From assembly GCA_026027325.1 (NCBI GenBank), contig JAMSLZ010000003.1, positions 682,001-746,000 of the forward strand: DNA of 64,000 nt, read 5' to 3'. Source of the stretch: Actinomucor elegans. Taxonomy: Eukaryota > Mucoromycota > Mucoromycetes > Mucorales > Mucoraceae. The notes below the pieces were generated by a model. That model searched no databases and was not told the origin of the DNA. It was given only the letters and a program-made list of their open reading frames with translations. Shown piece by piece: positions 43,978 to 57,039 of the stretch. A program made the position numbers and the translations under genes. Within the stretch, counting starts at the first letter, position 1. Every line of letters begins with the position of its first letter.

Positions 43978-46279
43978 GTCGGCCTTAAAAGGCCGAGTGT
44001 TTGGTGGCTAATAAGTACACTGTAAAGTCAACTTTATTTTTCGATACTTATATCATTAGAAAATGTAGCTTATAAATAATTATTTTAATGTGATTGTGCT
44101 TGAAAAGATTCACGTAAATGTATAATATGACAATTTTTGCACACAGGTGTAGTGGGATTGCAGCTGCATCTTTTTCCGATTCTTATACCATTAACGCCTT
44201 GTTTTTTGCACATTTGACATACTAATCTTCTTCTTTTGTTAGTATTTTCTTGTCTCATTGCTACGTACGAATGTATATCGCTACTTCTAAGGGCCTTTGA
44301 TATATTAGGAGTAGGTACGTTATTGCTACCGAGTAATCTCTCGCAGTATTTCAACATCGAATACGCTGTACGATCCTTAAAAGCACTGTGTACAATTCTA
44401 TTTCCTCCTTCTGCATAAACTTTGTAGCAATTAAAGGTATTTGCTTCACAAATACCTAAAATAAACCCCAAGAATCTCATTTCCCATCGCTCGGTAGAGA
44501 TTATATCATGATATGAAGTTAAATTGTCTCTGCGATTATTTGTGGTACCAACTGAGCCTAAAGGGCAAATTATAATGAAACCTTTGTTCTTCATTTGACA
44601 ATTCTTAGATGTATTTTTGTGAGTTTCATACTCTCCAACTACTTGGGGTCGACGCAGCATGACTGTTTCATCACTAGGCTCTAAGGCGCTCTTGTAGTTC
44701 TCTAACATTGTGGTACTGCAAGATGATACGAAGGTTTTGACCTTCAAATCTCTCTGTAAGCGCATACAAAGATTATCATACCATTCTCGCAAGTTTTGTG
44801 CATCGTATAATGACTGCCGCGAGCTTTATCAACTTGATCAATAATGTCCGTAGAAGGTATTCCACGAGGCCGATATTTTCTCTTCGTTACTTGCATGATT
44901 GAATATAACCCAAGTTTGTTCAGCATTGAAACCATTTCGGGTGAACCAAACCAAGAGTCAGCAATAATAGTTCTTCCACTGTTAAACCATGGTTTTACTA
45001 AGCGCTTTACTGTGGCTAACAAGTTACGCATTCCAGGCTCATTGTCATATTCCTTTGGCCGAGGATCACTAACGGTATCCAAAGGAATGATTGCGTTTGT
45101 GTAATAGTCAGCAAGTGATTTAAACTCTTGTCCGATTGGGTGTGGTTTGCGAAGCACTTTCTTGAGATTGGGCATCCCGACTCCTAACTATTGATTCATT
45201 GTCTCGTCAATAACCAAAAGCTTTCCAGGTGTTAAGCAATCTTTCGTATGATCATTGAGTGCATTCAGTGTTGATTTGATCTGGTAGAGGGGATCATTAA
45301 CTTACTTTTCTTTGGAAGGTACTTCGAAAACATGCATCCTTATAATGTCGTTAAATCTTTTCATTGGCATATAGCTGGTAAAGTTGATTGAAATCTATAA
45401 ATGACTGCTGCCTAAATGCCAATAAGTCTTTCAATCAGAGTGTTTAATTGCAGTCATAACTGTCAGTAATGCAATCCACATCATATACTCAGGATAAGTC
45501 ACATCAGTCCAAGAGTTTATAACAGTTGCATATATGTTCATATTATCCACGATTACTCTAAAATGGTTTATAGGTAGAAAATATAAAAAGTAGTCGAATG
45601 GTGAACCTGTTAAAGAGTTGGACATGTTGATTCTTGACTTGATAGATACGTAACCGCCAGCCGCTTCTAGCATGCTGTCGATATGCATTTCTCCTGTTGT
45701 CTATCCGGCGCTTAGGTTCAAATCAACCTCCTCTTCTGATTCATCTTCAGTAGAAGCATCGTTCTCAGGTGTCAGACTTCCAGTTGGGCCGTATACATTA
45801 GTAGTAACGCTTTCAACAGCTCCACGATAGTTAGAGCTGGCCCTATTATTGTCAAAAATATACTTCAAGCAGTCTGCAGTCGAGAGCATCGTCCAAGATG
45901 ACCTCATACCCATCACGTCCTCTTATTGTGGTTCGCGCAACAGTCTTCCCTTTGAAATTGAGGCAAGGTGAGTTTCAGTCATACCTCCTTTGTAAGATAT
46001 TCTTCACTTCGATGTTCGCAATAAAGCGCTTGTTGACAGAAACTTCAACATTAACATCAAGGTTAGGGTTAGCAGGTGGTATGTTTCAAGAAAATTTTTG
46101 AAAAGATAGTAGTGATTGAAATCGAATGAAATAAGAAAAAATGGTTATAGAAATGAACTTTTTTAAAGCAGATAATAAACTCCTAAGTGCTTTATTTTGG
46201 TAAAATAATGCGAGACAATAAAAAGGACCTTACAAACATACGAAATATACACGCTAATTGTCGGCCTTTTAGGGCCGAC
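43978..46279 (-). mobile_element. Decayed piggyBac element
   Basis: It is bounded by matching palindromic ends: GTCGGCCTTAAAAGGCCGA (43978-43996) and, reversed, GTCGGCCCTAAAAGGCCGAC (46279-46260). The left end contains the TTAA expected of piggyBac targets; the right has TTAG, presumably mutated. A degenerate piggyBac transposase lies between on the minus strand. The palindromes extend across the TTAA, which is unusual. Confidence 0.65.
44085..46095 (-). pseudogene. piggyBac-type transposase remnant
   Basis: Readable pieces, N to C: about 46095-45700, 45688-45431, 45175-44744 and 44792-44085. The second piece (PFDYFLYFLPINHFRVIV) and third (GRTIIADSWFGSPEMV, with the catalytic-type D, and LGLYSIMQVTKRKY) are characteristic of piggyBac. 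The last piece ends in the Cys-rich domain (RRRLVCQMCKKQGV, RCSCNPTTPVCKNCHIIHL). Several stops and frame changes separate the pieces; some could be introns, but in-frame stops near 45700 and between 45430 and 45180 make it non-functional. Confidence 0.8.
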
Positions 46280-46852
46280 CTAATCTTTACTTGTTAAGTA
46301 GAATAGTTTTTCATGTATAATAATAAACTGGTTAATGTCAACTTGTTCAAAAAAAAAAAAAACTTCATATCCAGTATCTCAAGTCAATTCTCGAGCTATT
46401 ATGATGCAAATAGACAAACCTAGAGATAACAAAGTATTCACTGATAAACTGGAAGTCATGGAACTTAGAAATAATTATAATTTGAGCATCGGGGGGGGGG
46501 GGTTTTGCATAAAAGGTACGTGCATTACTGTATATGAAGTACTTTCGTTGCTTTTTTCGAGAGGAACACAGTGCTTCGGCTAGATGCTTTTTCTGAATAT
46601 AGGCACTTTAATAAATCTTTGTCTTGCCTAAATTTTCCTCGCTGCAAGTAGAGAGAGTCATTCAAATAACTTTGGTTTACGCGTATAATGTTTTATATAC
46701 ACAATAGAGTTTAATAAGTTATAATGAAACTGTATATTGGGAGGAAAAGCTACCTTGTACGCATATATATTGCAATTCCATCGAGGAACACAAGGTGCAA
46801 AACTAATGATGATATGTTTAGAAATAATAATACAATGTAAATGGCTGTTTTG
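46280..46852. other. Intergenic, homopolymer-bearing
   Basis: It contains an A14 run near 46350 and a G12 run at 46491-46502. The only ORF here spans both homopolymers and is not supported. Probably the 3' flank of the BEM1-like gene. Confidence 0.5.
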
Positions 46853-48617
46853 TTAATCCAGAACAATAGCAGTGACAGTGAGTTTTCCTCTTTGAATAGC
46901 TTGAACAAAAGCTTCTTCCATATCCAATTCTGCCTCCAGAGGTTCATTTTGACCAGATGCTTCGTTCTTGTATTCCATCTTGACATTCATACCGATCCTT
47001 TCGTGCACTTTGGACCTTAGATAATCCAATGAGCAATCTACAGGCACTTTCATGGCAAACATATCATCTTTATGAATGATTTTGACTTTGATTTGCTGTT
47101 GTTGTGGTTGTTGGGATAATGAAGATAGTGGTAGTTGTGAAGCAACAGGAGTATTGGAAGAGGTGGACAATGAAGACGATATACGATCCATATTGTTACT
47201 ATTTACAGAAAGATCATGGTTGCTATGCGTGCTGTTGACGTTACTACGACTACTGCTGGTATTGCTATGCGCGCTATTGACATTGCTACGACTACTGTTA
47301 GTGTTGCTTTGGTTACCAACGCGAGGGTCGTAATCCAATTCGATGTCTCCTTCGTGAATACCAAATAGTTGCTTTTGTACTAGATCGCACTCTGATAAAT
47401 ATCTTGGAAGATTTAAAAGATCTTTGCAGTATTTATCCAAGTCGATCTGTCTTTCGGATGTTATAGTTTCGTCTACATAGGTCAATGGCCCGGGCATATA
47501 AGGTAGGATTCTTTCGCGTTCTCCTTTACCAGCTTCGACTGGATAAGCTTGTAACAAGTTGATTTGAAAGTCATAAAAGTCTAATTCATAATAATAAGTA
47601 TACTATACTACTATTTTTGTTTTGATTTTTTTTTTTTTTACCTTCATACAATCGATACAGAATGCGATGGCAGTTTTGATTGACACGAGCATACACTACA
47701 AACCAATACTGATCTCCTTCTAAAATATAGGAATCAATTGAGGCAAACGTAACAAGATCATGAGCCATGGATGCAGAAGAAGCGTCTGAAACGCGCGATG
47801 CTGTACCAGCAGCAACCACTGATTTCTTTTTTTCAAATACACCTAGAGGAATACTGGATGCTTCATAACTTTGGGTCATTTTCTTCCAATCGTCTACACC
47901 AGGTATATGGACAGTAGCATTTTGATCTCTGTCATCGATCAATTCTCCTGTTTGCGCATCGCGTACTTGAACAAAAGATACAGGGATCAATCCAGGACCG
48001 CCTAATCTACCAATGGGCTTTGCTACAAACCATTCATGATTTGATTGGGCAATCACTACGATGGCTTCTCCAGCTTGAGCATCCAATTCGTCAGGTCTCT
48101 CGGCTTTAAAATCATACATTACAACTCCATAAATTTGGTGTTGTTTCTTTTTATTATTCAGGTTTGAACCTATAAGGAGAACATGGTTAATTACTCGTGT
48201 ATAAGCTAAGCTTAAAAAAAAAACGGTCTTACCATGAATAGACATGTCTGAAAACCCAGAATCCAACTCTGAAGTTAAGGTAGAGGAAGTAGACGAGGAA
48301 GTAGGTCGATTGACAGCTAAACTGCGTTCGGTTTTATCAATCACCTGAAAATAAGATACAGGGACAATGCCTTTCAGGTTGGAGGCAGGGTTGCAGGCTT
48401 CAAACCAGTCTAAATCGTTCTCTCTGCCTGTAACATGGAAAAAGTCGCCCTTTTTAAAGGATATTTCGTGAGGTGCTTTTGCTTGGTAATCGTAAAGAGC
48501 TTTAATGATCTTTTTCGGTAATTCCAAAGTGTTAACTTGAGCTATAGGTGTTGATATTTTCGTTTTTGTTAGCCTACGTAGACTTTTGGAAGCTCTTTCT
48601 TTGGTGGAAAGAAACAT
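46853..48617 (-). CDS. BEM1: Bem1/Scd2-type polarity scaffold (SH3-SH3-PX-PB1), 546 aa
   Basis: Exons 48617-48233, 48169-47642 and 47580-46853, introns 63 and 61 bp (GT-AG), total 1641 nt. Domains: SH3-1 (about 37-93, KALYDYQAKAPHEISFKKGD), SH3-2 (about 140-198, VVMYDFKAERPDELDAQAGE), PX (about 263-385, with RLYEDFYDFQ at the exon 2/3 join), a Ser/Asn-rich low-complexity linker, and PB1 (about 466-546, KVKIIHKDDMFAMKVPVD). This order is specific to fungal Bem1/Scd2. The protein holds the Cdc42 GEF (Cdc24, through PB1) and PAK kinase together at polarity sites; PX binds phosphoinositides. The first intron is in phase and has no stop, so retention would add 21 residues. The ATG at 48617 is the first with a sensible leader; frame upstream is open but unlike Bem1. 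Confidence 0.93.
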
Positions 48618-51440
48618 ATTCCTGTCGAATAAGGTACTAGAAAAGAAGGGAAAAAAAAGATGAAAAAATTGTTCGATTGACTTTTTCTTAAGCCAATTGA
48701 CCAATGAAAAAAGTATAACGGAAACAGATACGGGTGCTAGGCGGAGTGTATCTAAACAAAGAGTGTTTGGTACAGTCATCCACTCTATGAATTTATTGTA
48801 TGATTTATTTTACGTACTGGTGCCACTTTCTACTATAAGAAGTGCGTATGTAATTAGTAAGTTTATACATAAGCGTCCTTTGTACTATTGCATATTTGAG
48901 ATTTTACCTGTTTGCTCTTATGCTCCAAAAGTCCGCCTGTCATATCTACCACCACGTTTTTAATGATGGTAACTATGAACCAGGTCATCTGAACTAATTT
49001 AGTAGTTCTTTCGTGTTTCAACCTGATATGGTAGCTTACAACGCGCTTTTTATTATAGTATTCTAACATTAAAACTTGAAACCATATTTTTGTATTCTAT
49101 AATATCTATGTAAATGTCAATTCTTCCGGTAGAATACTGCATTGGTTGCCTATATCTTCAATTGACCAAGACAAAAGATCAAGTATCATGTTGCCTCCCC
49201 AGATGTAGAACTCCCATCAGATGAAAACCCCAAGCTTCCCTGAATTAAAGTATTACCTATATAAAACTGAGATCAACCTTATAAAAGAGCTGAGATAGTA
49301 CCAGTACAAACAGATAGTTCTTGTAGATGTTTCGGCTGTCATCCTTTACTATCCGTATACATCTGTTGTTATTGAAGATTTGTTATGACTTACTATCCAT
49401 CTCGTATATCACGTAACTATTACCCATACTAATTTATCATACAGTGCGCCCAAGCTCTCATTATACTAGCGCTATAAAGGAGCTCAAGTACATAACCATG
49501 CTATTAATAATTCAGCATCACAAATATGCTCTTTTTGCCCCAGAAAAAATACAGTATAGAAGGCCGAATAACTCACTATCAATTTAAATCTTGCTGCTAT
49601 CAAGCGGAATGCATCCATTGTTGTACCGCGGCTAAATAAACGTTTCAGTAGCTGCAGCAGGTCATTCTGAATATAAATTATTAGTCAGATACACTTTTAG
49701 GCTGGGGTTGGACGAAAGATGTGAATATCGATATGCTCTATGTAACAGCGTCAATCTGCGAGCTTCATATGCCCAAATTATCAATTTTTGGAAATACTCG
49801 AATTTGCGCGCAGAAATTGCCCACTATAGATTAAGCTATAGCAAAGTAATCTAAACATGCAAACACCTCTAAAGAAAAAAATATCCCTGCGTACGAATTA
49901 GACTTGCATGCGCAAAATTCTCTTAGTAGAAGCGAGTCTGATCAATGAAGACTAGACTATGTTTCGCTTGAAGAATAAAGTTTGATTGCTTTGAATTGGT
50001 AGCTCGTATTAAATGAGAGTATGCCATATTCATTTTACTAAGATGAGCAAAGCTAACAGCAAAAGTATACTTAGTATTGCTGCTGTTTTCGTTAAACAAT
50101 ATCAAATACACTCACTCACAAACAAGGACTAATTGCTGGCATAATGAGGCCCTGAAGCTGATTGATGCAGTGAGCCAGGACTCTGGGTCAAAATCAGAAA
50201 TCAAAGAAGCACCCAAAAGTCCGATCGTGAGTTATCTACTATTATGTTGACGGCTTGATTCATCATGATAAATTACTTTCTCCAAGTCTCCATCTGGTAT
50301 GATGTGGATTACATCTGTTTGATTATATGTATCGGTTTCTTGGGTGGTGATATTGGTCAATTTACACAACAGAGCTGTGTTTCATGTTATTTTAATTCTT
50401 CTGTACTATTTTTGGGGGCTTAAATGTTTTTATATCATGTCCATTCTGTAGCAAGATATGAACAATCTCCGGACCCTTTTATTGCTCTATAAGTATCAGT
50501 TTTTTTTCAAAAAAAATGGGCATGCTGCTTTCATTTTCTATTTTCAATGTAATGACAATTCACAATCAAAAGATGACATACACTAGCTATAAATTACTAT
50601 AAAAATATCGCTGAAAATCAGCCATTTATCGACACGATAAAAGATCTGTGTGACAATCAAAATCATGCGTTTAATCATCCGAGAGAATGTTGCAGGTCAT
50701 TAAGAACGCTCAGATCAGAAACATTGACTAAAGTGCATTTCACTGTACGATATATATCTCACATGTCATATCTTCTTTCCTGATTGCGCCATAATAAAAA
50801 TTCATAGTAAAGACTCCCATTATAATGGTCTCTACATCATAAGATTTTGTTGGTAAGCATATATTATGAAATATTAAGAGCAAAAGGCCGTGTTTTTTCA
50901 CACATTTACATGGACTTGGAAAAGAAAAATTTGGTCTGGAATTTAAATCCATTTTTAATGACAAAAGGTTATTGATACACAAAAGGTATCTTCACAAGAT
51001 TTGTAGAGAATTGACTGCGACGCCAAATGGTATATAGATGATCCACTGTGATTCTTTTCATTCATTGAACTATTATGGATAAAAAAAAAGTGAATTTTCG
51101 TACCTTCATAAACACAGCTCTGCCTCGATCATGTCATGTATATAATACGATTCAAAGTTAATATATTTACATACTTCCCCAGTGAACCTATGTTAATTAA
51201 TTGGTCATGCCTTGAAAACCTTTTTTTTTTCGCTCCACATAAAAAGACGTTTCGAAATATATTGGACTGGAGACATTCCGAAATCGGATCGTTTTCAACA
51301 TATCTACTTTTCTCTGCCGATTCTAATGTAATGTCTTTATCTGATGCCCAGTATATATTTAGAACAAACTATTGGATTTGCGTGAGTATTATGCAGTTAA
51401 ATACTATTAATTTTTTGAACTTTAGTATCATATATTTCCA
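48618..51440. other. Gene-poor intergenic region, first half
   Basis: No ORF over 100 aa with recognisable features, and no RNA gene seen. The DNA nearest 48618 must hold the BEM1-like promoter. Sequence is AT-rich with many short inverted A/T runs. Short unrecognised genes cannot be excluded. Confidence 0.5.
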
Positions 51441-51446
51441 GTGATC

Positions 51447-51490
51447 AATAGATCTCTGGACCAATCTCGGCTTAATGTCGCATCTGGAAA
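51447..51490. repeat. Dispersed intergenic repeat, copy 1
   Basis: It contains GATCAATAGATCTCTGGACC followed by GGCTTAATGTCGCATCTG. Related blocks occur at about 52903, 62090 and 62250. Family unknown; it could be a decayed LTR or MITE end. Confidence 0.45.
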
Positions 51491-53796
51491 ACAGTACTTT
51501 CTCAGAATAAGCTGCTGAGCCAACTAAAAACATGATTTTAACAGGCTTTTGACTAATATATCACACCCATCAATCACTAGCTGTAAGTTATATCGCAATT
51601 TCCTATGTTTTCTTCTACTGAGCGCTATTGAATATATTAAAAGGCTTTCAGAGGGCAATCCCAGCCCACCAGTCACTATCAACGAAGCATGATACCGCAT
51701 AATTGAAAAGGGCTCACAAGTGTTGCTATGGTTCTTTTAACCTCTAATAATAGTTGGGTATCGCTTTAAATTTGATAATTCAGCTCCTATTAGGTTTCAT
51801 ACAATAAACAGCCCATAAATAAATGTTTAGAATTTTATGAAACAAAATTATGCTATAGTAGACTATATATCTAAAGTGCTTTGGAATATCGTTTAAAAAC
51901 AGTTCCAAGAGTTGCTATTAGGGTATCTTCTGGATTTCTATTGGATGTCGAACACGGAACATAATTTACAGCACTGAGCGTTCAGAATCGTGAAATAAAC
52001 CTGGATATACAATTTTTCACAACATACTTATTGACTAACGCAATATGTATTAACAATTCTTATAAAATATGAAACGGTGAGTTTAATGACATAGATAGTC
52101 TCAGTTGTTATATTCAATTGATCGATACATGATTGAAAAAAAAAAAAAAAAAAAAAAAAAAGCTTTTTAAAACCGTTAGAAATATTATCATAAATCGAGC
52201 ATCTGATGTACTAACAAATATTTTCAAAAAAATTATTGCGTATTTTTCACAGCTCTAAGCCTATAATATCATAGTGTTTCTTGAAAAAAGCCGTATTTGT
52301 GCTTCACAAAAATGTAGACGTTTCTCAAAATTTGTACCTAGCGTAGTACACTAGAGAAACGTCCTATAATTGGATCGTTCTTATTACCACACTTGATGAA
52401 CAGCACATGTACAAAATAAACTACTGGATCCACCAGATTCATTTTCAGATTTAAATTCAAAAGATATCTACATACTCTAGTGATTGACTGTAATGTATGT
52501 AATGTTTGTAAGGTACGAAATGTATAACTAGAGCAAGTCTTTGATAAACCAAGTAGGCTTCTAGTTTATTAATAATCGGATAGTTTTCTAGCAATCAGTT
52601 TTACTCTGTATTTATATGTTTTTTTTTTAGCTTAGATCATTTATAATAGCGAATGTATCTTAGTGGTTAGATTATGTAGGGTATGGTCTTGTTCTCTATA
52701 TTCATGCCAAGATAACCATGGCTAAGCATTCCTTGTTCTTGATCTTGATTAGCGTCAATCACTAATTGCCTAGTACCTTAATGCAGAAGATTTATATATT
52801 ATACTAGTCTAGAGCTGAAGGTCAATGGTCGTTTTTTTTACAGTTGAGTTGGTTAATGGGGGGTATCACTGCAATGTACACGTTTCTATGTGACCTAGTT
52901 CTAATGATCTACAGATCACTCGATTGATTCAGGTTTAATGTCGCATCTGATAACTAGTATTCATTCAAAGCAAACTACGGAATTGTTATAACTATTTTGT
53001 TTTGTATTCTTCATAACTTTTTATAATATGAAAAAATCATACAGAGAATAAAGCTATGGCTACATAGAACAGAAAACCAATCCAAAGGCCGCTGAAATAG
53101 AACTAGCGGGGGAGTTGCATGTCCAACTACAACACTAGAGAAATGCCATTATAGCCATTGATTAACCGACTGTAGAATAATCAATATACTAATTTGTATA
53201 TACAAGTTTCATCATCTGAATCTAACAACAATCTTGTAGGACTAAAACAAGATATTTAATTAGGCTTATTATGCAAGTATGAAGGTGTTTTTTTAAAAGG
53301 ATTTTTATTTGCCACATATTTATAAGCTCTAGGATCTGATAAAAAGGGACACTCAACAATTGAACAATAGGAAATTGGATAATATAAAAGAGCAAATATA
53401 CCAAGTTGAAGATAATTAAAAAAAAAAACTAGCCCGTAAATATATTTATAGATGCTTGGCTAACTTCTCTTCAACTTTACGATGTTCGAGAGCCAATTCT
53501 TTACTGGCAAAGACAGCGACAGAAGCGAAAGATACAATACAAACGTATTATTTACAAGTCGCAATATTGTCGGAGAGAACATGAGTCCGCAGCTGCCCAA
53601 TCATAAATAATGCATATTCAACATCCGCTTATACGTCAGCACCACATGCTTATATTTTCCGTATCAAGCGCTTCTTTCTCTTCTCTTCCTCCTTTACTTC
53701 TTTTCTCCTTTACCACATAGCCCCACCTACGCCACTATAATTTGGTTTATTCCATTTTGAATTATTTTAAACTTTGATTTGTATTTTTCTATTGTT
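51491..53796. other. Gene-poor intergenic region, second half
   Basis: It includes a 23-bp A run near 52137-52161 and a further dispersed-repeat copy near 52903. No coding gene supported. The last 150 bp before 53797 include pyrimidine-rich CTTCTCTTCCTCC-like sequence, typical of a fungal promoter. Confidence 0.5.
52903..52960. repeat. Dispersed intergenic repeat, copy 2
   Basis: It reads ATGATCTACAGATCACTCG, then GGTTTAATGTCGCATCTGA and TAACTAGTATTCATTCAAA. The last part matches copy 3 at about 62107 (TTACTAGTACACATTCAAA). Confidence 0.5.
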
Positions 53797-55826
53797 ATGC
53801 ATAATTTGGTGAAACAGCGACAAGGTATTTGAAATCTGGATGATAAACAGGAACAAAGTACTAACCATGAGCGTTATTAGACCGAACTTCTTTGCCATCA
53901 CATTCATGGAAATCAACAGCTTTAGATATAAATAACAGCACCTACGCTTATGGAGAAGAATCCATTGAAATAGCACCCAACGAATCCCTTCTTCGAGAAG
54001 ACGACGACGAAGACGATGTAGGAACTGATGGTATATTAGATCAGTCTGACCTTGCTGAGCGCATCATTGATGCAGAGAAAAAGTTCAGCATGTCCTCCAT
54101 CAACACGTCTTATTTCTCCAGTAAATACTTTGATCATCCAGCCCTGTACCGAGTCTTGTTTATGGGTTCTACTACGGCAGAGAAAAAACGAGAGCTGTTT
54201 AAAAAGCTCAGTCAAGGTTTTGTTCATGTATTGCAGCAGCGTCCTGAGCAACCAAAGCCAGCCGAGAGCAACAGCAGTACTTCTTTGATAGGAGGACAAC
54301 CCATCACTCCTTTTAAAGAAATCAAGCACAACGTGTTATTACTAAGCGATGTAGATGAACCAGACTTGATTTCTGATAGTTATGAAGATATTGGTGTATC
54401 CATGATTGAAGCAGACTTTACTTGGAACTCGAATGCTGTAACTTACTCTAACCATCCTGATAACTTATTACTACAGTATGCATGGCATCAATGTCCTAAT
54501 CCCAGAGAACTACCAGCAGCTTCGTGGCTGGAAGCAGAAGTGTATCGAACCAAATTTACGGGTTTCATGTACCCGCAAACGACACCAAACGGTATTGATC
54601 TCTGCGTGTACTTTTATGATGGCCAGGATGATGAACGGACTAAACAAGATTTGAAGTTATTATGCACCCTACGAAAGTTAGGTATCTATGTGCTACCATT
54701 GACTACGACCAGCCGAGACGAAAAGCTCAAAAGTCATCTAGCGGATTTATTAACCGAGTATCAAGTAAGATGCCTTGATTTGGGTGGAAATCTGGAAGTG
54801 GGTCGAGAAGAACCATCGTTCTTTCAAAAGAAAAATGTCACTTTGGATCGAATCAATCGACTGCAAGATATGGAATGCACTCAGTTTAATGTACCAGCTT
54901 ACCAGATACTGACTGTCGATCAATTCTGTGGAATAGAAAACAAAGCCATCTTTCAACTATTGAAAAGAACAAGAGAACGTCAAGTAATTCGTGAAGAAGT
55001 GAAAGAAGAGTTGATCTCAGAGCGACAGCAGTTACAGCAATTGCATCCAGTAGATTCAGATGATAGCAGCAGTGACTATTCTATGCAAGACACGCCTACT
55101 AGAAAGCGGACGCCCGTTAATTATCATAATAATAATAGCAGTAGAAGCAGTAGTAGTTGTAGCCATGAGTTATTTAGTCGTGCAACAACGGCTACATCGT
55201 CTGGTAGTAATCATACCTGCAAAGCTAGTAAACACGTAGTAGAAAGAAGCTGGTACTTTGATCATATCCAATTTTTGAAAGCTGTCTTGGTTGGTATTAT
55301 GGCAGTGGTTATAGCAAGGCACTACTTGTTTCCAGCAAGATCATCAAACTGGACTGCACAGTTTGAAATTAAACCTGATCTTAGCTTCATACTAAGTACA
55401 CGAGACCCTTCTGGTGAACTAGTCTGGGCAGACATTGCACCTCAAGTATGGCTAAATGACGAACACTTGATACCCATTGAAAAGATAAGAGTGGACGGCT
55501 GTTATAAACTGACAATTGATCCATTACTGCTATACCAACAAAAATACCCAAGCAATCTATTAATTCCACTTGATTTCACTGTAAATACGACTGATAATAT
55601 CATATTCTATAATACGATGCCATCCAATGGCAATACTTTTCTATTATTACATCCCAACTCCATTAAATCCAATGCAACTCACGAGACAAAGGTGCCACGA
55701 GAAATGTCTAGTATAAATCAACACGTTTCAAGGGAGGATAGTAGAATCAAGAATAGTTGGGATTCCTTTGTGTTTTTCGCTTCAAATACGATTAATCAGA
55801 TAGCTAACATTGTATTTGTTGAATAA
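53797..55826 (+). CDS. Unknown single-pass membrane protein, 657 aa
   Basis: Exon 1 (53797-53824, starting MHNLVKQRQD) and exon 2 (53881-55826) are joined over a 56-bp intron with donor GTATTT, branch-like TACTAAC and acceptor TTAG. Without this exon the large ORF has no ATG start, which supports the splice. The N-terminal part has an acidic stretch (DDDEDDVGTD) and a region resembling a degenerate P-loop GTPase fold (VLFMGSTTAEKKRELF; IDLCVYFYDG; GIYVLPLTT). No true GxxxxGKS is present. A Ser/Asn-rich linker follows, then one transmembrane segment (about 480-500, LKAVLVGIMAVVIARHYLF) and about 170 residues beyond it. No family recognised. It converges on the GPD gene with 57 bp between stops. 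Confidence 0.8.
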
Positions 55827-55844
55827 TGTACATAAAATAATAAA

Positions 55845-55848
<4 letters not shown>

Positions 55849-55879
<31 letters not shown>
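55849..55879. repeat. (TA)n microsatellite between convergent genes
   Basis: About 15 TA units fill most of the 57-bp gap between the stop codons of the membrane-protein gene and the GPD gene. Both transcripts must end in or overlap through it; AATAA-type signals lie at about 55835. Confidence 0.9.
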
Positions 55880-55882
<3 letters not shown>

Positions 55883-55883
55883 G

Positions 55884-57039
55884 TTAAATATCGCGAACAA
55901 TGGATTCTAAAGGGGCATTTTCATAGATAATACGATACACAGTTTCGAACAAAGGGAATTCTTGGGTCATTTCACGAGCAGTAAGGAACTGATGCACTTC
56001 TTGAGCAGTTAAAGTACCTTGTAGCTTTTGACCGTTCAACATTTGTCTTTCCAACACATCAATAGGTTTACCCGTCTTTGCAAACGCTTCGGCTACCTTT
56101 CTGTTACGTCCACCAGAGCATGTAGTAATCAAATCTGCCACACCACAAGATTCAAAGAACGTAGTGTCTTCTACTGTACCAAAGAAAGTCTGACCAAACT
56201 TACGCATCTCCATTAATCCCAAACGAATAATAGCAGCCTTTGTATTGCTACCATAACTAATTGAAACCCAGTATGTTAGACAGGAGGCAACCCCAACCAA
56301 AATGAAAACTTACCCTAAGCCATCAGAAATGCCAGCGCCTACAGCTACAACATTCTTTAATGCACCACAGAGCTCAACCCCAACATAGTCTCGGATGACG
56401 TTGACGTGAAAGTAATCTGTATTGAACAGCTTGAAGAAGAGTTGACCGTCTTCCTCATTTTTACTACCAATGGTTGTTTCACAGAAGCGTTCGAGAGCTA
56501 CTTCGTCAGCGATATTAGCACCACTCAAAGCTGCCACATTAATACCCAATTTTCTCGAAATCTCTTCACTGAACAAGGTCACACCTTCGGGCTTAATCTC
56601 CAAACCTTTGATGAGTGAAATGGCTTTGGCATTAGGAGCGATATGGTCTTTCATCTTTTCACAGACTCCACGTACAAACTGATGAGGTAAAACAAAAATG
56701 AGGACGTTGGCATCGCGAGCAGCTTCGACCAAGTCAGGCACAGCTCTGATATTAGATGTAAATTTGATACCAGGTAAATACTTTGGGTTCTCTCTTTCTC
56801 GGTTGATCACGTCTGTCAACTTTTCTCCATTGAAGTCCTCTTGGAATACCCACTGGCGAACTTCAGGTTCGAAAATATCGGCATACTTTAATACATTTTC
56901 ACCTACAATTTTACCTACGACTGAACCCCTAATATTCAGTGCATGTTAATATGAGCTTTTTTTTTTTTTTTTTGGATATGATCTGATTCAAACTGTACCA
57001 GTTACCGGAGCCAATAATACACACGCGTTCTTTTGTCAT
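55884..57039 (-). CDS. GPD1: NAD-dependent glycerol-3-phosphate dehydrogenase, 342 aa
   Basis: Exons 57039-56999, 56928-56314 and 56256-55884, introns 70 and 57 bp, total 1029 nt. It reduces dihydroxyacetone phosphate to glycerol-3-phosphate with NADH, feeding glycerol and lipid synthesis and redox balance; cytosolic. N-terminal NAD site IIGSGNWGS (about 8-16), completed across the first splice. The catalytic-region Lys is in [13 protein letters not shown]; substrate motif [20 protein letters not shown] is completed across the second splice. Length fits the short form: it lacks the N-terminal extension of yeast Gpd1, so no peroxisomal PTS2 is expected. The first intron contains an 18-nt homopolymer that may vary. 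Convergent with the gene at 53797. Confidence 0.96.

Noticed and set aside
46335..46583. 82-aa ORF upstream of piggyBac
   Set aside because: It runs through A14 and G12 homopolymers and has no recognisable sequence features.
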